Shown in pieces: positions 36,998-46,159 of a stretch of 64,000 bases of DNA. Source of the stretch: Desulfoscipio geothermicus (lineage in GTDB: Bacteria; Bacillota; Desulfotomaculia; Desulfotomaculales; Desulfallaceae); the NCBI GenBank assembly GCA_016841905.1, contig JAENYF010000002.1, positions 50,576 to 114,575 of the forward strand, given 5' to 3'. The position numbers and the translations under genes are program-made. The first letter of the stretch is position 1. Each line of letters starts with the position of its first letter. The notes under the pieces are model-generated. The model was not told the origin of the DNA. It was given only the letters and a program-made list of their open reading frames with translations, and made no database searches.

Positions 36998-37076
36998 ATA
37001 TCTCCGCTTGGAGCCGGTTGGACCGAGACGGGTTACACAAGGGATACTATGCCCTTCGGACTTGTCCGGAGGGTTT
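36998..37076 (+). promoter_or_regulatory. Structured leader with terminator upstream of panC
   Basis: Small hairpins (CTCCGCTTGGAG and GGTTGGACC) are followed by GGTTACACAA, a terminator-like hairpin CCCTTCGGA/TCCGGAGGG with TTTTT, and then TTGTGTAACC, which is a perfect complement of GGTTACACAA. This can form alternative structures, as in attenuators. Position ahead of panC suggests a regulatory leader; it could be the 'pan' RNA motif, but I cannot confirm its consensus. Upstream 36826-36997 shows no gene. Confidence 0.5.
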
Positions 37077-37116
37077 TTGTGTAACCAAAGATATATTATC
37101 ATAAGGAGTTGTGCCT

Positions 37117-37962
37117 ATGCAGGTCTGTCGTACGATAGGGGAAATTAGACAGTTTACAAGCAAAGCTAGAGGTGAGGGTAAAACCGTTGGTTTAGTTCCT
37201 ACCATGGGTTATTTCCATGAAGGGCATTTGAATCTGATGCGGGAAGCTAAAAAAAAGTGCGATGTTGTGGTGGTTTCCCTGTTTGTTAATCCGCTCCAGT
37301 TCGGCCCCAAAGAAGACTTGGGTGTATATCCCCGGGACTTCGACCGGGACTGCGCCATGGCTATAACGGTTGGAGTAGATGCGGTTTTTGCACCCGGCTA
37401 TGACGATATGTACCCGAAGGGATACAACTCCTTTGTTGAGATAACCGGGATAACTAATAAACTTTGCGGGTTGTCTAGACCAGGCCATTTTCGTGGGGTA
37501 ACCACTGTGGTGGCCAAGCTGTTTAACATTGTTCGGCCTAATCAAGCTTTCTTCGGCCAAAAAGATGCCCAACAAGCTTTGATTATTGAAAAGATGGTGC
37601 GGGATTTAAACATGGATTTGGAAATTGTTACTTTGCCCATTGTGAGGGAAGCAGATGGTTTGGCGATGAGTTCTCGCAATGTTTACTTAAATGAAGAACA
37701 ACGCCAGGCCGCACCAGTGCTTTATCAGAGTCTGTGTGTCTTTCGAGATGCTGTGGCTAAAGGTGAAAGAAGTGTACTAAAATTGCGCCTGGGCATAGAA
37801 GAGATGATTGCATCTACTCTCGGTGCTGATATTGATTATGTGGAAATATTATCGGTGCCCGATTTGGAACCGTTGGAAACAATAAATGGCAAATGCATTG
37901 CTGCACTGGCGGTACGTTTTGGCAAAACCAGGCTTATTGATAATATAGTAGTGGAGGTATAG
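37117..37962 (+). CDS. panC: Pantothenate synthetase
   Basis: Condenses pantoate and beta-alanine with ATP to pantothenate via pantoyl adenylate. 281 residues with [15 protein letters not shown] (HIGH-like) near 30, [27 protein letters not shown], the FFGQKDAQQ motif, and the KMSKS-like AMSSRN near 187. AAGGAGTT at 37103-37110 favours ATG 37117 over GTG 37111. panD follows four bases after the stop, so the two are co-transcribed; panB is not in the window. Confidence 0.96.
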   Translation: MQVCRTIGEIRQFTSKARGEGKTVGLVPTMGYFHEGHLNLMREAKKKCDVVVVSLFVNPLQFGPKEDLGVYPRDFDRDCAMAITVGVDAVFAPGYDDMYPKGYNSFVEITGITNKLCGLSRPGHFRGVTTVVAKLFNIVRPNQAFFGQKDAQQALIIEKMVRDLNMDLEIVTLPIVREADGLAMSSRNVYLNEEQRQAAPVLYQSLCVFRDAVAKGERSVLKLRLGIEEMIASTLGADIDYVEILSVPDLEPLETINGKCIAALAVRFGKTRLIDNIVVEV

Positions 37963-37966
37963 ACAA

Positions 37967-38347
37967 ATGTTTTTAAATATGTTTAAATCCAAAATACACC
38001 GTGCCGTGGTTACCCAGGCCAATTTAAATTATGTAGGAAGTATTACCATTGATGAGGCTTTGCTGGAGGCTGCCGATATATTGCCCGGAGAAAAGGTACA
38101 AGTGGTTAACAATAACAACGGCGCCCGTTTGGAAACCTATGTTATACAAGGTGAGCGTGACTCCGGTGTGATTTGCCTGAATGGGGCAGCATCCAGATTG
38201 GTGCAGCCCGGCGATAACGTTATTATCATAACCTATGCTATTATGGACCGCGATGAAGCGCGTAGTTTTAAATCTAGAGCGATACTGGTGGATGAAAACA
38301 ATAAAGTTATTCGGGTAATGGAGGAAAAACACGGAGAAGAAGCTTAA
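37967..38347 (+). CDS. panD: Aspartate 1-decarboxylase precursor
   Basis: Makes beta-alanine for PanC. A 126-residue pro-enzyme that self-cleaves at Gly-Ser to create a pyruvoyl group; the site is in NYVGSITID at about residues 25-33. Other conserved parts are [10 protein letters not shown], the [22 protein letters not shown] segment and [21 protein letters not shown] precedes ATG 37967; ATG 37979 gives the shorter family-typical start. The tandem with panC secures the assignment. Confidence 0.96.
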   Translation: MFLNMFKSKIHRAVVTQANLNYVGSITIDEALLEAADILPGEKVQVVNNNNGARLETYVIQGERDSGVICLNGAASRLVQPGDNVIIITYAIMDRDEARSFKSRAILVDENNKVIRVMEEKHGEEA

Positions 38348-38413
38348 TATCGGTGTTAATTCCTGTTGTTAGGATTTGTGGTAGCCCGGGCAAATTTTGT
38401 ATTGTAAAATTTG

Positions 38414-38443
38414 TTGAGAAATAACGAAATTTAAGTATATAAT
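38414..38443 (+). promoter_or_regulatory. Promoter of nadABC operon
   Basis: TTGAGA at 38414-38419 and a perfect TATAAT at 38438-38443 with an 18-base spacer, 54 bases before nadA. I see no clear NAD-repressor site. Confidence 0.6.
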
Positions 38444-38496
38444 AGTGGGTATATTATCCCCTGGTGGCTAATTTCGCGTTATGAAGGAGTGATTAC

Positions 38497-39420
38497 GTGC
38501 TCAATATTGCTAATCATGCACAACTAGTAGAAGAAATAATGAAGCTAAAGCAGCAACGCAACGCGATTATATTAAGTCACATATACCAACCACCCGAGAT
38601 CCAGGAGATTGCTGATCTGGTAGGCGATTCCCTGGAACTGTCTCGCCGGGCTGCTGCTACCGATGCCAGTGTGATTGTTTTTTGTGGAGTACACTTCATG
38701 GCTGAAAGTGCGGCCGTGTTATCACCTGAAAAAATCGTATTGCTACCCGAAGCAAATGCTGGGTGTCCAATGGCGGACATGGTTACAGCGGAGGCATTAC
38801 GAGCCAAAAAAAATAAATTACCAGGTGCCCAGGTGGTGTGTTATGTTAATACACCAGCAGAAGTTAAAGCGGAATGCGATATTGCGTGCACATCCGCCAA
38901 TGCCGTACAGGTAGTAACTTCGTTACCTACCGACCGGCCAATTATTTTTGTGCCTGACAAGAATTTGGGTCGCTATGTGGCCAGGCAGTCCGGTCGGACG
39001 ATGGACATCTGGGAAGGTTGTTGCCCTATACATGATCAGTTATCCACAGACGATGTGTTAAAAGTTAAGTCGGAACATCCAGAGGCTCTGGTGCTAGTGC
39101 ATCCCGAGTGCCGCCCCGAGGTAGTGGAACTTGCCGATCACGTGGCCAGCACTACTGGTATGCTACGATTTGCCAGAGAAAGCCAAAACAAAGAATTCAT
39201 TGTAGCTACTGAAAACGGGATATTGCACCAGTTAAATAAACAGTGTCCCGGCAAAAGCTTTTATCCCGCTTCGGACAAACTTGTTTGTCAGGATATGAAA
39301 TCAATCACCTTGGAAATGGTGCTGCACTCACTACAAACTCTGGAGCCTCAGGTAACCGTTACTGCTGTGGTAAGGGAGCGGGCGTTGAAGTGCCTGGGAA
39401 AAATGCTGGCGGTACAATAA
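38497..39420 (+). CDS. nadA: Quinolinate synthase A
   Basis: Condenses iminoaspartate with DHAP to quinolinate using a [4Fe-4S] cluster. 307 residues; three expected cluster Cys are in VFCGVHFMAES, CTSANA and EGCCPIHD, and LSHIYQPPEIQEIADLVGDS forms the N-terminal signature. GTG 38497 with AAGGAGTGA upstream. It leads a nadA-nadB-nadC operon for de novo NAD synthesis from aspartate. Confidence 0.96.
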   Translation: MLNIANHAQLVEEIMKLKQQRNAIILSHIYQPPEIQEIADLVGDSLELSRRAAATDASVIVFCGVHFMAESAAVLSPEKIVLLPEANAGCPMADMVTAEALRAKKNKLPGAQVVCYVNTPAEVKAECDIACTSANAVQVVTSLPTDRPIIFVPDKNLGRYVARQSGRTMDIWEGCCPIHDQLSTDDVLKVKSEHPEALVLVHPECRPEVVELADHVASTTGMLRFARESQNKEFIVATENGILHQLNKQCPGKSFYPASDKLVCQDMKSITLEMVLHSLQTLEPQVTVTAVVRERALKCLGKMLAVQ

Positions 39421-39435
39421 ACGGAGGGTTTTCCA

Positions 39436-41016
39436 GTGGCTAACCATTATATAATGAATTTTAACACCCGGGAGCTGCCTATATATAACACCGATTATGT
39501 AATTTTAGGTAGTGGTATTGCCGGGTTTTTCACCGCCCTTTTGGCCGGCAGACTGGGAGCCGGGGTTACTGTGCTGACCAAGCAAAGTATATTGGACAGT
39601 AATACCGACAAAGCTCAGGGCGGTATAGCTGCAGCGATGGATTCTGATGATTCGCCGGAATTACATTATCAGGACACGTTGCGGGCCGGTGCTGGGCTAT
39701 GTGACCAGGGAGCTGTGCGCATCTTGGTGAATGAAGGGCCGCGCCGGGTTTTACAGCTGATGGATATGGGAGCCCGCTTTGATGTGGAAGGTGAGCGTTT
39801 GGCGCTAACCCGGGAAGGTGCTCATAGCTGCCGGCGCATACTGCACGCCAGTGGTGATGCCACCGGGGCCGAAATACAGCGGGTATTGAACGAGCAGGCT
39901 CTGGCTGAGCAAAATATTCAGGTGCACGAACGGCACATTGCAGTAGATCTTTTAGTCAATGATAATGTTTGCTATGGTGTATTGGCTTACGATTGTGAGA
40001 CTGGATGTTTAAAGGTTTTTCGGAGTCGGGCAGTTGTTTTGGCCACGGGTGGTTTGGGTCGGCTCTATGAGCACAGCACTAACCCTGAGGTGGCCACCGG
40101 TGACGGTATTGCGATGGCCTATCGGGCAGGTGCCGAAGTTATGGACATGGAGTTTCACCAATTCCACCCCACCGTGTTAAACTTGCCGGGTGCGCCGCCG
40201 TTTTTAATATCTGAAGCTGTGCGAGGTGAGGGAGCTTACTTGCGCAACGATCGGGGAGAGCGGTTTATGCCTGTTTATCATGAGCTTGCGGAGCTGGCGC
40301 CCCGGGATATTGTTGTACGGGCTATTCTACAGGAAATGCACAAAGGCTCTGAGGGTATTTTCCTGGATTTAGGTCATCTAGATACTGACATGGTTTTGCA
40401 TCGGTTTCCAAATATCAACCGTACCTGCTTGAGCTATGGACTGGATATTACCCGTGACATTTTGCCAATAGCTCCGGCTGCCCATTATATGATGGGTGGT
40501 GTAAAAACCAATTATTGTGGAGAAACCAGTGTGGAGCGACTATACGCCTGCGGCGAAGTAGGCTGCCAAGGGGTACACGGGGCCAACCGTTTGGCCAGTA
40601 ATTCGTTGTTGGACGGTCTGGTATTCGGTGGCCGTATCGTGGAGCGCACTGCCGGTCTTTGGCGGGAAAATATGAGCCCCTGGCCTGATTTCGCAGCGGA
40701 ATTGCCCGACCTTGCTGAACCGGTGGACTACCAGTTGCTGCAGCAAGAACTGCGGGCTTTGATGAGCAGGTATGTTGGCCCGTTGCGCAATCGGGAAGGC
40801 TTGGAAAAGGTGCTTAGTTTTATAGATGAGTACTCTCTGTTGGAAGATACCGCAGCCAGGGATCTGCCGGCTGTTGAGATGAACAACCGTTTACTAGTGT
40901 GCCGCCTAGTAGCGGAATCAGCTCTAATGCGCACCGAGAGTAGAGGCGGCCATTTCCGCCAAGATTACCCGGAACCACGCAATAGCTGGAAAAAACATAT
41001 TATATTACGTAAGTAA
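39436..41016 (+). CDS. nadB: L-aspartate oxidase
   Basis: FAD enzyme oxidising aspartate to iminoaspartate for NadA. 526 residues with the FAD-binding VILGSGIAGFFTAL near 22, TDKAQGGIAAA, the SGDATG and EFHQFHPTVL segments, PAAHYMMGGVKTN and ANRLASNSLLDGLVFG near the end of the fumarate reductase-type fold. GTG 39436 follows GGAGGG, 15 bases after nadA. In anaerobes fumarate can serve as electron acceptor. Confidence 0.96.
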   Translation: MANHYIMNFNTRELPIYNTDYVILGSGIAGFFTALLAGRLGAGVTVLTKQSILDSNTDKAQGGIAAAMDSDDSPELHYQDTLRAGAGLCDQGAVRILVNEGPRRVLQLMDMGARFDVEGERLALTREGAHSCRRILHASGDATGAEIQRVLNEQALAEQNIQVHERHIAVDLLVNDNVCYGVLAYDCETGCLKVFRSRAVVLATGGLGRLYEHSTNPEVATGDGIAMAYRAGAEVMDMEFHQFHPTVLNLPGAPPFLISEAVRGEGAYLRNDRGERFMPVYHELAELAPRDIVVRAILQEMHKGSEGIFLDLGHLDTDMVLHRFPNINRTCLSYGLDITRDILPIAPAAHYMMGGVKTNYCGETSVERLYACGEVGCQGVHGANRLASNSLLDGLVFGGRIVERTAGLWRENMSPWPDFAAELPDLAEPVDYQLLQQELRALMSRYVGPLRNREGLEKVLSFIDEYSLLEDTAARDLPAVEMNNRLLVCRLVAESALMRTESRGGHFRQDYPEPRNSWKKHIILRK

Positions 41017-41053
41017 CTGCCGTATTGATGTGCATACAGAGGTGAGGTACTTA

Positions 41054-41938
41054 ATGCATATAAACGAACGTTTATTAAATGAGCTCATTAACCGTGCCTT
41101 GACCGAGGATATCGGTTCTGGCGATCTTACCACGGACAGTATCGTGCCTGACGATATTGTCGCCATTGGCTATATTAAAGCCAAGCAGCATGGTATTGTA
41201 GCCGGCTTACCAGTAGCACGGGCTGTGTTTAGGCACCTTGACCATGATTTGCAATTCTTACCCCAGGTGGCTGAAGGGGCTAAGATAAGTCCTGGTGAGG
41301 TATTGGTGCAATTAAACGGGCGAGCTCGGACAGTGCTTACCGGGGAAAGGCTGGCTCTTAATTTTTTACAGCGCCTTTCCGGGATAGCTACACTCACGGC
41401 GGCTTTGGTGGAATTAGTACAAGGTTACCAGGTGCGCATCGTAGATACTCGTAAAACAACGCCGGGACTACGCCTACTGGAAAAATATGCTGTCCGAGTA
41501 GGTGGCGGTCATAATCATCGCCTGGGCTTGTTTGATGCCGTTTTGATTAAAGATAATCATATCAAAGTGGTCGGTGGTATTAATCAGGCTGTAGCAAGTG
41601 CCCGGTCACAGGTGCCCCATACCGCTAAAATTGAGGTGGAAACCGAAGATTTAAGTGGTGTAGAGCAGGCCTTGGAGGCAGGAGCAGATATTATTATGCT
41701 GGATAATATGGACCTGCATACTATGGCTGAGGCAGTGCAGCTGGTTAAAGGCCGTGCGTTGGTTGAAGCATCAGGCGGTATGAGTGCACAGACCATTGCT
41801 GACGTAGCCGCTACCGGAGTAGATATCATTTCAGTAGGGGCATTGACTCATTCAGCGACTGCACTGGATATTAGTCTGGATGTGGGAGAGCTTAAGCCAA
41901 TGCGTATGATTAATGGTAAACCATTGGTTGCTCCATGA
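41054..41938 (+). CDS. nadC: Nicotinate-nucleotide pyrophosphorylase (carboxylating)
   Basis: Quinolinate phosphoribosyltransferase, making nicotinate mononucleotide from quinolinate and PRPP. 294 residues: LTEDIGSGDLTTDSIV, LNFLQRLSGIAT, the DTRKTTPGLR and KYAVRVGGGHNHRLGL PRPP/quinolinate site, LIKDNHI, EVETEDL, DIIMLDNM and EASGGM are all present. AGGTGAGGT supports ATG 41054. It closes the nad operon; birA follows 73 bases later. Confidence 0.97.
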   Translation: MHINERLLNELINRALTEDIGSGDLTTDSIVPDDIVAIGYIKAKQHGIVAGLPVARAVFRHLDHDLQFLPQVAEGAKISPGEVLVQLNGRARTVLTGERLALNFLQRLSGIATLTAALVELVQGYQVRIVDTRKTTPGLRLLEKYAVRVGGGHNHRLGLFDAVLIKDNHIKVVGGINQAVASARSQVPHTAKIEVETEDLSGVEQALEAGADIIMLDNMDLHTMAEAVQLVKGRALVEASGGMSAQTIADVAATGVDIISVGALTHSATALDISLDVGELKPMRMINGKPLVAP

Positions 41939-42011
41939 TTGACAATGTTGTTTGCAGACAATATAATGAATTTTATCTGAAATAATGTTTTAAGCATCGG
42001 AGTGCTGGTAT

Positions 42012-42983
42012 ATGAAGAGCAGTATTGTGCATATTTTAAAACAAAATGGTGATTGGGTCTCAGGTGAATACCTATGCCGGGATCTGGGTGTGTCTCGTAC
42101 TGCGGTGTGGAAACATATCCGGGGTTTACGGGAAGAAGGTTATGACATTGAGGCCAGGGCAAACTTAGGGTACCGATTACTGAGTGTGCCTGATGTACCA
42201 TATCCCGATGAGGTTGCTGTTGGATTGGGTACTGCGGTTATGGGTTGCCGGGTTGAGTTTTATGCTGATCTACCAACAACTAACGGGGAGGCCAAAAAAT
42301 TGGCCTTGGCAGGCTGCCCGGAAGGTACAGTAGTGGTAGCTGAAAGTCAGGTCGGCGGCAAAGGGCGGATGGACCGGGTGTGGTTTTCCCCACCGGTCAA
42401 GGGGTTATGGTTTACTGTCGTTTTGCGCCCACAGGTCAATCTAGTGGAGACTCCACAGATCACTATGGTGGTGGCCGTTGCGGCGGCGCTGGCAGTTCGT
42501 GAACATTCCGGGGTTGCAGTGGGCATTAAGTGGCCCAATGACTTACTAGTGGAAGATAAAAAACTATGCGGCATACTGGTGGAGCTAAATGCTGAAATGG
42601 ACCGGGTTAATTTTATGGTGGCGGGTATTGGTTTGAACGTAAATATAGATTATGGCCAATTCCCTCCTGAACTATCTGATATTGCCACTTCTTTAAAAAT
42701 TGCAGCCGGGCATCATATACCCCGGGTACCATTGTTGCGGGCTATTCTGCAATCTTTCGAAATTTGGTATCAGCGTTGGCTGCAGGAGGGTTTTGTACCT
42801 ATACTGAATAAGTGGCGGGAGTTATGTGTTACCTTGGATTGCCCGGTTACTGTACATAATATAAAAGACAGTTATATCGGCCATGCTATGGATGTAGACG
42901 AAACCGGGGCCTTACTGGTAAAATTGCCGGATGGCACAATACAGCGTCTTGTGGCAGGGGAGGTGTCGCTGCGTAAAGCTTAA
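42012..42983 (+). CDS. birA: Biotin operon repressor / biotin-protein ligase
   Basis: Bifunctional BirA of 323 residues: an N-terminal winged HTH (about 1-60; SGEYLCRDLGVSRTAVWKHI) for DNA binding, a central ligase domain with the biotinyl-AMP loop GGKGRMDRVW near 118 and KWPNDLLV, and a C-terminal SH3-like domain. The biotin loop has GGKGRMDR where GRGRRGR is usual. It can repress biotin genes with biotinyl-5'-AMP as corepressor; a matching operator lies 48 bases after the gene, in front of bioY. Confidence 0.95.
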   Translation: MKSSIVHILKQNGDWVSGEYLCRDLGVSRTAVWKHIRGLREEGYDIEARANLGYRLLSVPDVPYPDEVAVGLGTAVMGCRVEFYADLPTTNGEAKKLALAGCPEGTVVVAESQVGGKGRMDRVWFSPPVKGLWFTVVLRPQVNLVETPQITMVVAVAAALAVREHSGVAVGIKWPNDLLVEDKKLCGILVELNAEMDRVNFMVAGIGLNVNIDYGQFPPELSDIATSLKIAAGHHIPRVPLLRAILQSFEIWYQRWLQEGFVPILNKWRELCVTLDCPVTVHNIKDSYIGHAMDVDETGALLVKLPDGTIQRLVAGEVSLRKA

Positions 42984-43030
42984 GTTTTACTGCTCTGTTT
43001 AGTCAGAGGGTAAATTTTTTTCGCTCAATA

Positions 43031-43058
43031 GTTAACCTTACTTATTTAACTGGTTAAC
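43031..43058 (+). promoter_or_regulatory. BirA operator upstream of bioY
   Basis: GTTAACC at 43031-43037 and GGTTAAC at 43052-43058 are inverted half-sites separated by 14 bases, the spacing and sequence typical of Firmicutes BirA operators. The adjacent birA gene encodes an HTH-containing BirA, so bioY is probably biotin-repressed. Confidence 0.85.
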
Positions 43059-43093
43059 CAAGGGGAAATGGGGAAGGAAAGGAATGTGCGTTA

Positions 43094-43669
43094 ATGAATA
43101 AATTAACACCGCGAGATATGGTACTGATGGCCATGTTTGCTTCGTTGGCCGTAGTTGCTGCTTTGCTGTTTCGTTTTCTTGGTGGTATGATTGTACCCTT
43201 TAGCTTGCTGCCCTTTGTGGCACTGCTGGCCGGCGGGTTGTTAGGAGCCAGGTTGGGAGCGCTAAGTATGGGTATTTATGTGCTGATGGGTGTCCTGGGG
43301 ATACCAGTCTTTGAAAAACCTCCCTTTGGGGGGCCGGCTTATTTATTATCACCCACCTTTGGCTTTTTGCTAGGCTTTATATCGGCTGCTTTTGTAACCG
43401 GGTTAATTCTACAAGGTCAGCGGGATGCCGGTCCGGTACGTCTTTCCATGGCCATGTTGGTGGGTGTGGTCACCATTTATGCTATAGGGCTGCCGTACCT
43501 GTATGTTATATTGAATTACTATGTAGGAAAGTCCTTCGATGCTTTGCAGATTGTAATGCTCTTTTTCGTTCCTTTTATTGGCTTCGACTTGATAAAGGCA
43601 CTGGCTGCTGGCGCGCTTGTGCGCATGGTGGGGGTGCGTCTTCCTGCATTGAAAGAACAGCGGGATTAA
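43094..43669 (+). CDS. bioY: Biotin transporter substrate-binding membrane protein BioY
   Basis: An S-component of an ECF-type (or solitary) biotin transporter. 191 residues with about six hydrophobic segments and the BioY signatures MGIYVLMGVLGIPVF and GGPAYLLSPTFGFLLGF near 75-100, containing the family's P-x-F-x(n)-G-G pattern. GGAAGGAA precedes ATG 43094. The BirA operator just upstream fits biotin-dependent repression. No ECF ATPase or T-component genes lie nearby. Confidence 0.94.
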   Translation: MNKLTPRDMVLMAMFASLAVVAALLFRFLGGMIVPFSLLPFVALLAGGLLGARLGALSMGIYVLMGVLGIPVFEKPPFGGPAYLLSPTFGFLLGFISAAFVTGLILQGQRDAGPVRLSMAMLVGVVTIYAIGLPYLYVILNYYVGKSFDALQIVMLFFVPFIGFDLIKALAAGALVRMVGVRLPALKEQRD

Positions 43670-43819
43670 TTTGCTTGATCATATGCGTTTTTTGCCTGTA
43701 TATAGTTCCATAGTTCTAACCGTTTTCTAGCCTGGTTTACAGCTGGATAAATTAGTTTTCATAATCCCGAGCTGTAAGCTTGTATAGTTTAGGTCTGATT
43801 ACTTATATAGAAAAATATC

Positions 43820-43848
43820 TTGACAACAGAGGTAAAAACCGGTAGAAT
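43820..43848 (+). promoter_or_regulatory. Sigma-A promoter of the surface-protein operon
   Basis: TTGACA at 43820-43825 and TAGAAT at 43843-43848 with a 17-base spacer lie 20 bases before the riboswitch stem, placing the transcript start just 5' of the aptamer. Confidence 0.75.
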
Positions 43849-43867
43849 TAAGTCTAATTAGATAGTA

Positions 43868-43965
43868 ATGATTTCCGAGTTAACCAGCCTTAGGCGATGG
43901 CGATGGCAGTTAACCTCAGGGCATAAATGGAAATGTTTGTGCCTCCCTTTTGGAAAGGAAATCAT
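43868..43965 (+). promoter_or_regulatory. Moco-type riboswitch of the surface-protein operon
   Basis: ATGATTTCCGAG and GGAAATCAT give a perfect closing stem around CAGCCTTAGGC, GTTAACCTCAGGG, TTTGTGCCTCCC and TTTGGAAAGG. The CTCCGAG box is here TTCCGAG, compensated by GGAAA on the other arm. A strong terminator follows. The first intact gene downstream is a secreted phosphoesterase followed by molybdopterin-domain-like proteins, not cofactor biosynthesis genes. Confidence 0.85.
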
Positions 43966-44011
43966 ACCTTGTATGATCTGATTACTTTGTGATGGGGTCC
44001 GCAAGTGATAT

Positions 44012-44050
44012 GAGCAGTTTTCCGCGGGAGGAAAACTGCTCTTCATTTTC
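44012..44050 (+). terminator. Terminator of surface-operon riboswitch
   Basis: GAGCAGTTTTCC and GGAAAACTGCTC form a perfect 12-bp stem around a six-base loop, followed by TTCATTTT. Confidence 0.8.
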
Positions 44051-44136
44051 TATGACGAAATTTGGGCGGGAACAGCACGTTTTTTTAGAAGGCGAGCTAT
44101 TCCCGCCCTGTCCTAGTTGGGGATTAATAGATAAAC

Positions 44137-44393
44137 TTGGGTTTTATCATTATAATGGTAAATGCCTCAGGTTGCCTTGAAATTGGACCCGGAGGGGGTG
44201 ATCCGTTCTATACAATGTATCTGGTAGATACTGACACATATATTGCCGGAACGACTGCAGACGGCATTAGCACTGTCACCGTTGGCATTAGCCCGGGTGT
44301 TTCCACAGCGGCAAAGAAACGGATGTGATTTAGGCTAACGTTGTTGATGCGTTGACCAATGCAACAGACGTCAACCCTGTGGTCCTACAGTAA
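44137..44393 (+). pseudogene. Remnant of the shared NPxxLQ C-terminal module
   Basis: The frame around 44200-44320 reads TYIAGTTADGISTVTVGI, matching AYTVGTTSDGTSTMTINDGV in the 2340-residue protein. After a deletion and frameshift it resumes as ANVVDALTNATDVNPVVLQ followed by TAA at 44391, matching the VDELTN...NPVILQ end of two intact proteins, with an in-frame TAG just before. It is a deleted gene end sitting between the riboswitch and the first intact gene. An inverted repeat (GGGTAAAACTTG with CAAGGTTTTACCC) follows at 44436-44463. Confidence 0.75.
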
Positions 44394-44559
44394 ATTTTTT
44401 TAATTGAAGCGGTTGAGATGAGTGACAGAAGATATGGGTAAAACTTGGCGCAAGGTTTTACCCAATCTTCTATTAAAAAATTGAACAAGGGTGAATGGGT
44501 ATGGGATAGTGGTGACGTGAAGTATTACATATTGATACATATTAAAAGGGAGAAACAAG

Positions 44560-46140
44560 ATGAGTTTTATATCGGGCATTAAGCCCATTGCTAAAAAAAT
44601 AATAATTTGTTTGACAGTTTTGGCGTTACTGTTTGCCTTTTTCCCAATTATAAATCCTTGTTGCGCAGAGCCAAGCGTCGGTAGCATTGATAGCAGCCTA
44701 TCCGAACATACTATCCTCTCGTGGACGGAAGACCCTCGTACTACACAAGCTATCACCTGGAGAACAGAGGATATTAATCAGGACCGGGTACAGTACCAGC
44801 CCGCTGTGGGTTTTAACGGTAGCTTTGATATTGCTCGGGAAGTAATTGCAGCCGGAGCCGGTTCTGGCGATGGACACTTTCATTTTGAAGTGACCATTCG
44901 GGGATTGACCTCCGGTACGGATTACGTCTACCGCATTGGTAAAGAAGGGTCCTGGAGTGCACCGGTTACCTTTACTACCGCTGCGGACGGCGATAATTTT
45001 TCTTTCCTTTACATGGGTGATGTTCAGGAAGGCTATGTATTTTGGGGGGAAATGGTCAAAAAAGTATATGAGGATCATCCCGGTCTCAAATTTGGACTAC
45101 TTGGCGGCGATTTGGTCGATAACGGTAATAGTATCGTTGAATGGCAGCAGTTTATTATCGCTGCCTCGCCTGTTTTTAGCCGGATTCCATTAATGCCGTC
45201 CGCGGGTAACCACGACAATACGGAGCTGTTCTGGAGTGCTTTTGCCCTGCCCCGGAACGGTCCGGAAGGATACGAAGAAATGTTCTATTCTTTTGACTAC
45301 GGAATCTGTCATATTGTTGTTTTGAATAGTAACCTTATGGGTGCCCCTGGAATTGGCGATTATGACAAGCTTATTAAATGGTTGAAAAATGATCTGAAAA
45401 ACAGCGAACAACGGTGGAAATTAGTGGTTTTCCATCACCCACCCTATCCGGTTGTCTATGATTGGCGGGCGGAACATTTGCAGAATAATTGGGTTCCGTT
45501 TTTAGAACAATGCGGGGCGGATATGGTTTTAGTTGGGCACCAGCATGTCTACATGCGGACCAAACCAGTGTTGGATGGTGCTATCAAGTCGGACGGAGAG
45601 GGCATTGTTTACATAATGGGCAATGCGGGGACAAAGCATTATGGACCCGGACCGGATTATGACTACATTGCGAAACAAGTTGCCTATGTCAGTAATTATC
45701 AAATAATTAGTATTGATGGCGATACCCTTACTCTGATCGCAAAAGATGCTGATGGAAACATTATTGATAGCTATGAAATAGTTAAGCGGCCAGTTACCGG
45801 TAGCCCCATATACACGGTTACTCCGATGGTTAGCCCTGCTTATAAAATTGAGTCCACTAACGATGGAATTATGATCATGACTGTAAACATCGATGTTTCC
45901 GGGATGAAGTATTTTGGGGTGCAGGTGGAGCCGGTAAAAACGCATGCGGGGGATGAGACAGTGGTCTTTTCACATTTAAGAGATGGCGTCCAACTGGTAA
46001 TCAATGCAACCAAAGCAGACTTTGACGTGGTGGACACTGCTCAGGCCGGCTTCAACGTGCAGCCTGGCGATATGGTCAAGGTCTATATGGTTGATGAACT
46101 GACCAATGTGATTGATCACAACCCGACGATTTTACAATGA
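44560..46140 (+). CDS. Secreted calcineurin-like phosphoesterase
   Basis: A 526-residue exported metallophosphatase. Signal peptide 1-36 (ILALLFAFFPI-type core); purple acid phosphatase-like FN3 domain (about 48-135, GLTSGTDYVYRIG); metallophosphoesterase domain (about 148-390) with GDVQEG, GGDLVDNG, SAGNHDN, VFHHPPYP and VGHQHVYMR, covering the metal ligands; and a C-terminal module (about 415-526) ending NPTILQ that recurs in the 2340-residue protein. It is the first intact gene under the Moco-type riboswitch. The substrate is unknown; removing phosphate from an extracellular phosphorylated cofactor would fit the context but is inference. Confidence 0.88.
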   Translation: MSFISGIKPIAKKIIICLTVLALLFAFFPIINPCCAEPSVGSIDSSLSEHTILSWTEDPRTTQAITWRTEDINQDRVQYQPAVGFNGSFDIAREVIAAGAGSGDGHFHFEVTIRGLTSGTDYVYRIGKEGSWSAPVTFTTAADGDNFSFLYMGDVQEGYVFWGEMVKKVYEDHPGLKFGLLGGDLVDNGNSIVEWQQFIIAASPVFSRIPLMPSAGNHDNTELFWSAFALPRNGPEGYEEMFYSFDYGICHIVVLNSNLMGAPGIGDYDKLIKWLKNDLKNSEQRWKLVVFHHPPYPVVYDWRAEHLQNNWVPFLEQCGADMVLVGHQHVYMRTKPVLDGAIKSDGEGIVYIMGNAGTKHYGPGPDYDYIAKQVAYVSNYQIISIDGDTLTLIAKDADGNIIDSYEIVKRPVTGSPIYTVTPMVSPAYKIESTNDGIMIMTVNIDVSGMKYFGVQVEPVKTHAGDETVVFSHLRDGVQLVINATKADFDVVDTAQAGFNVQPGDMVKVYMVDELTNVIDHNPTILQ

Positions 46141-46159
46141 AGTGAAAGGGGTAAACAAT

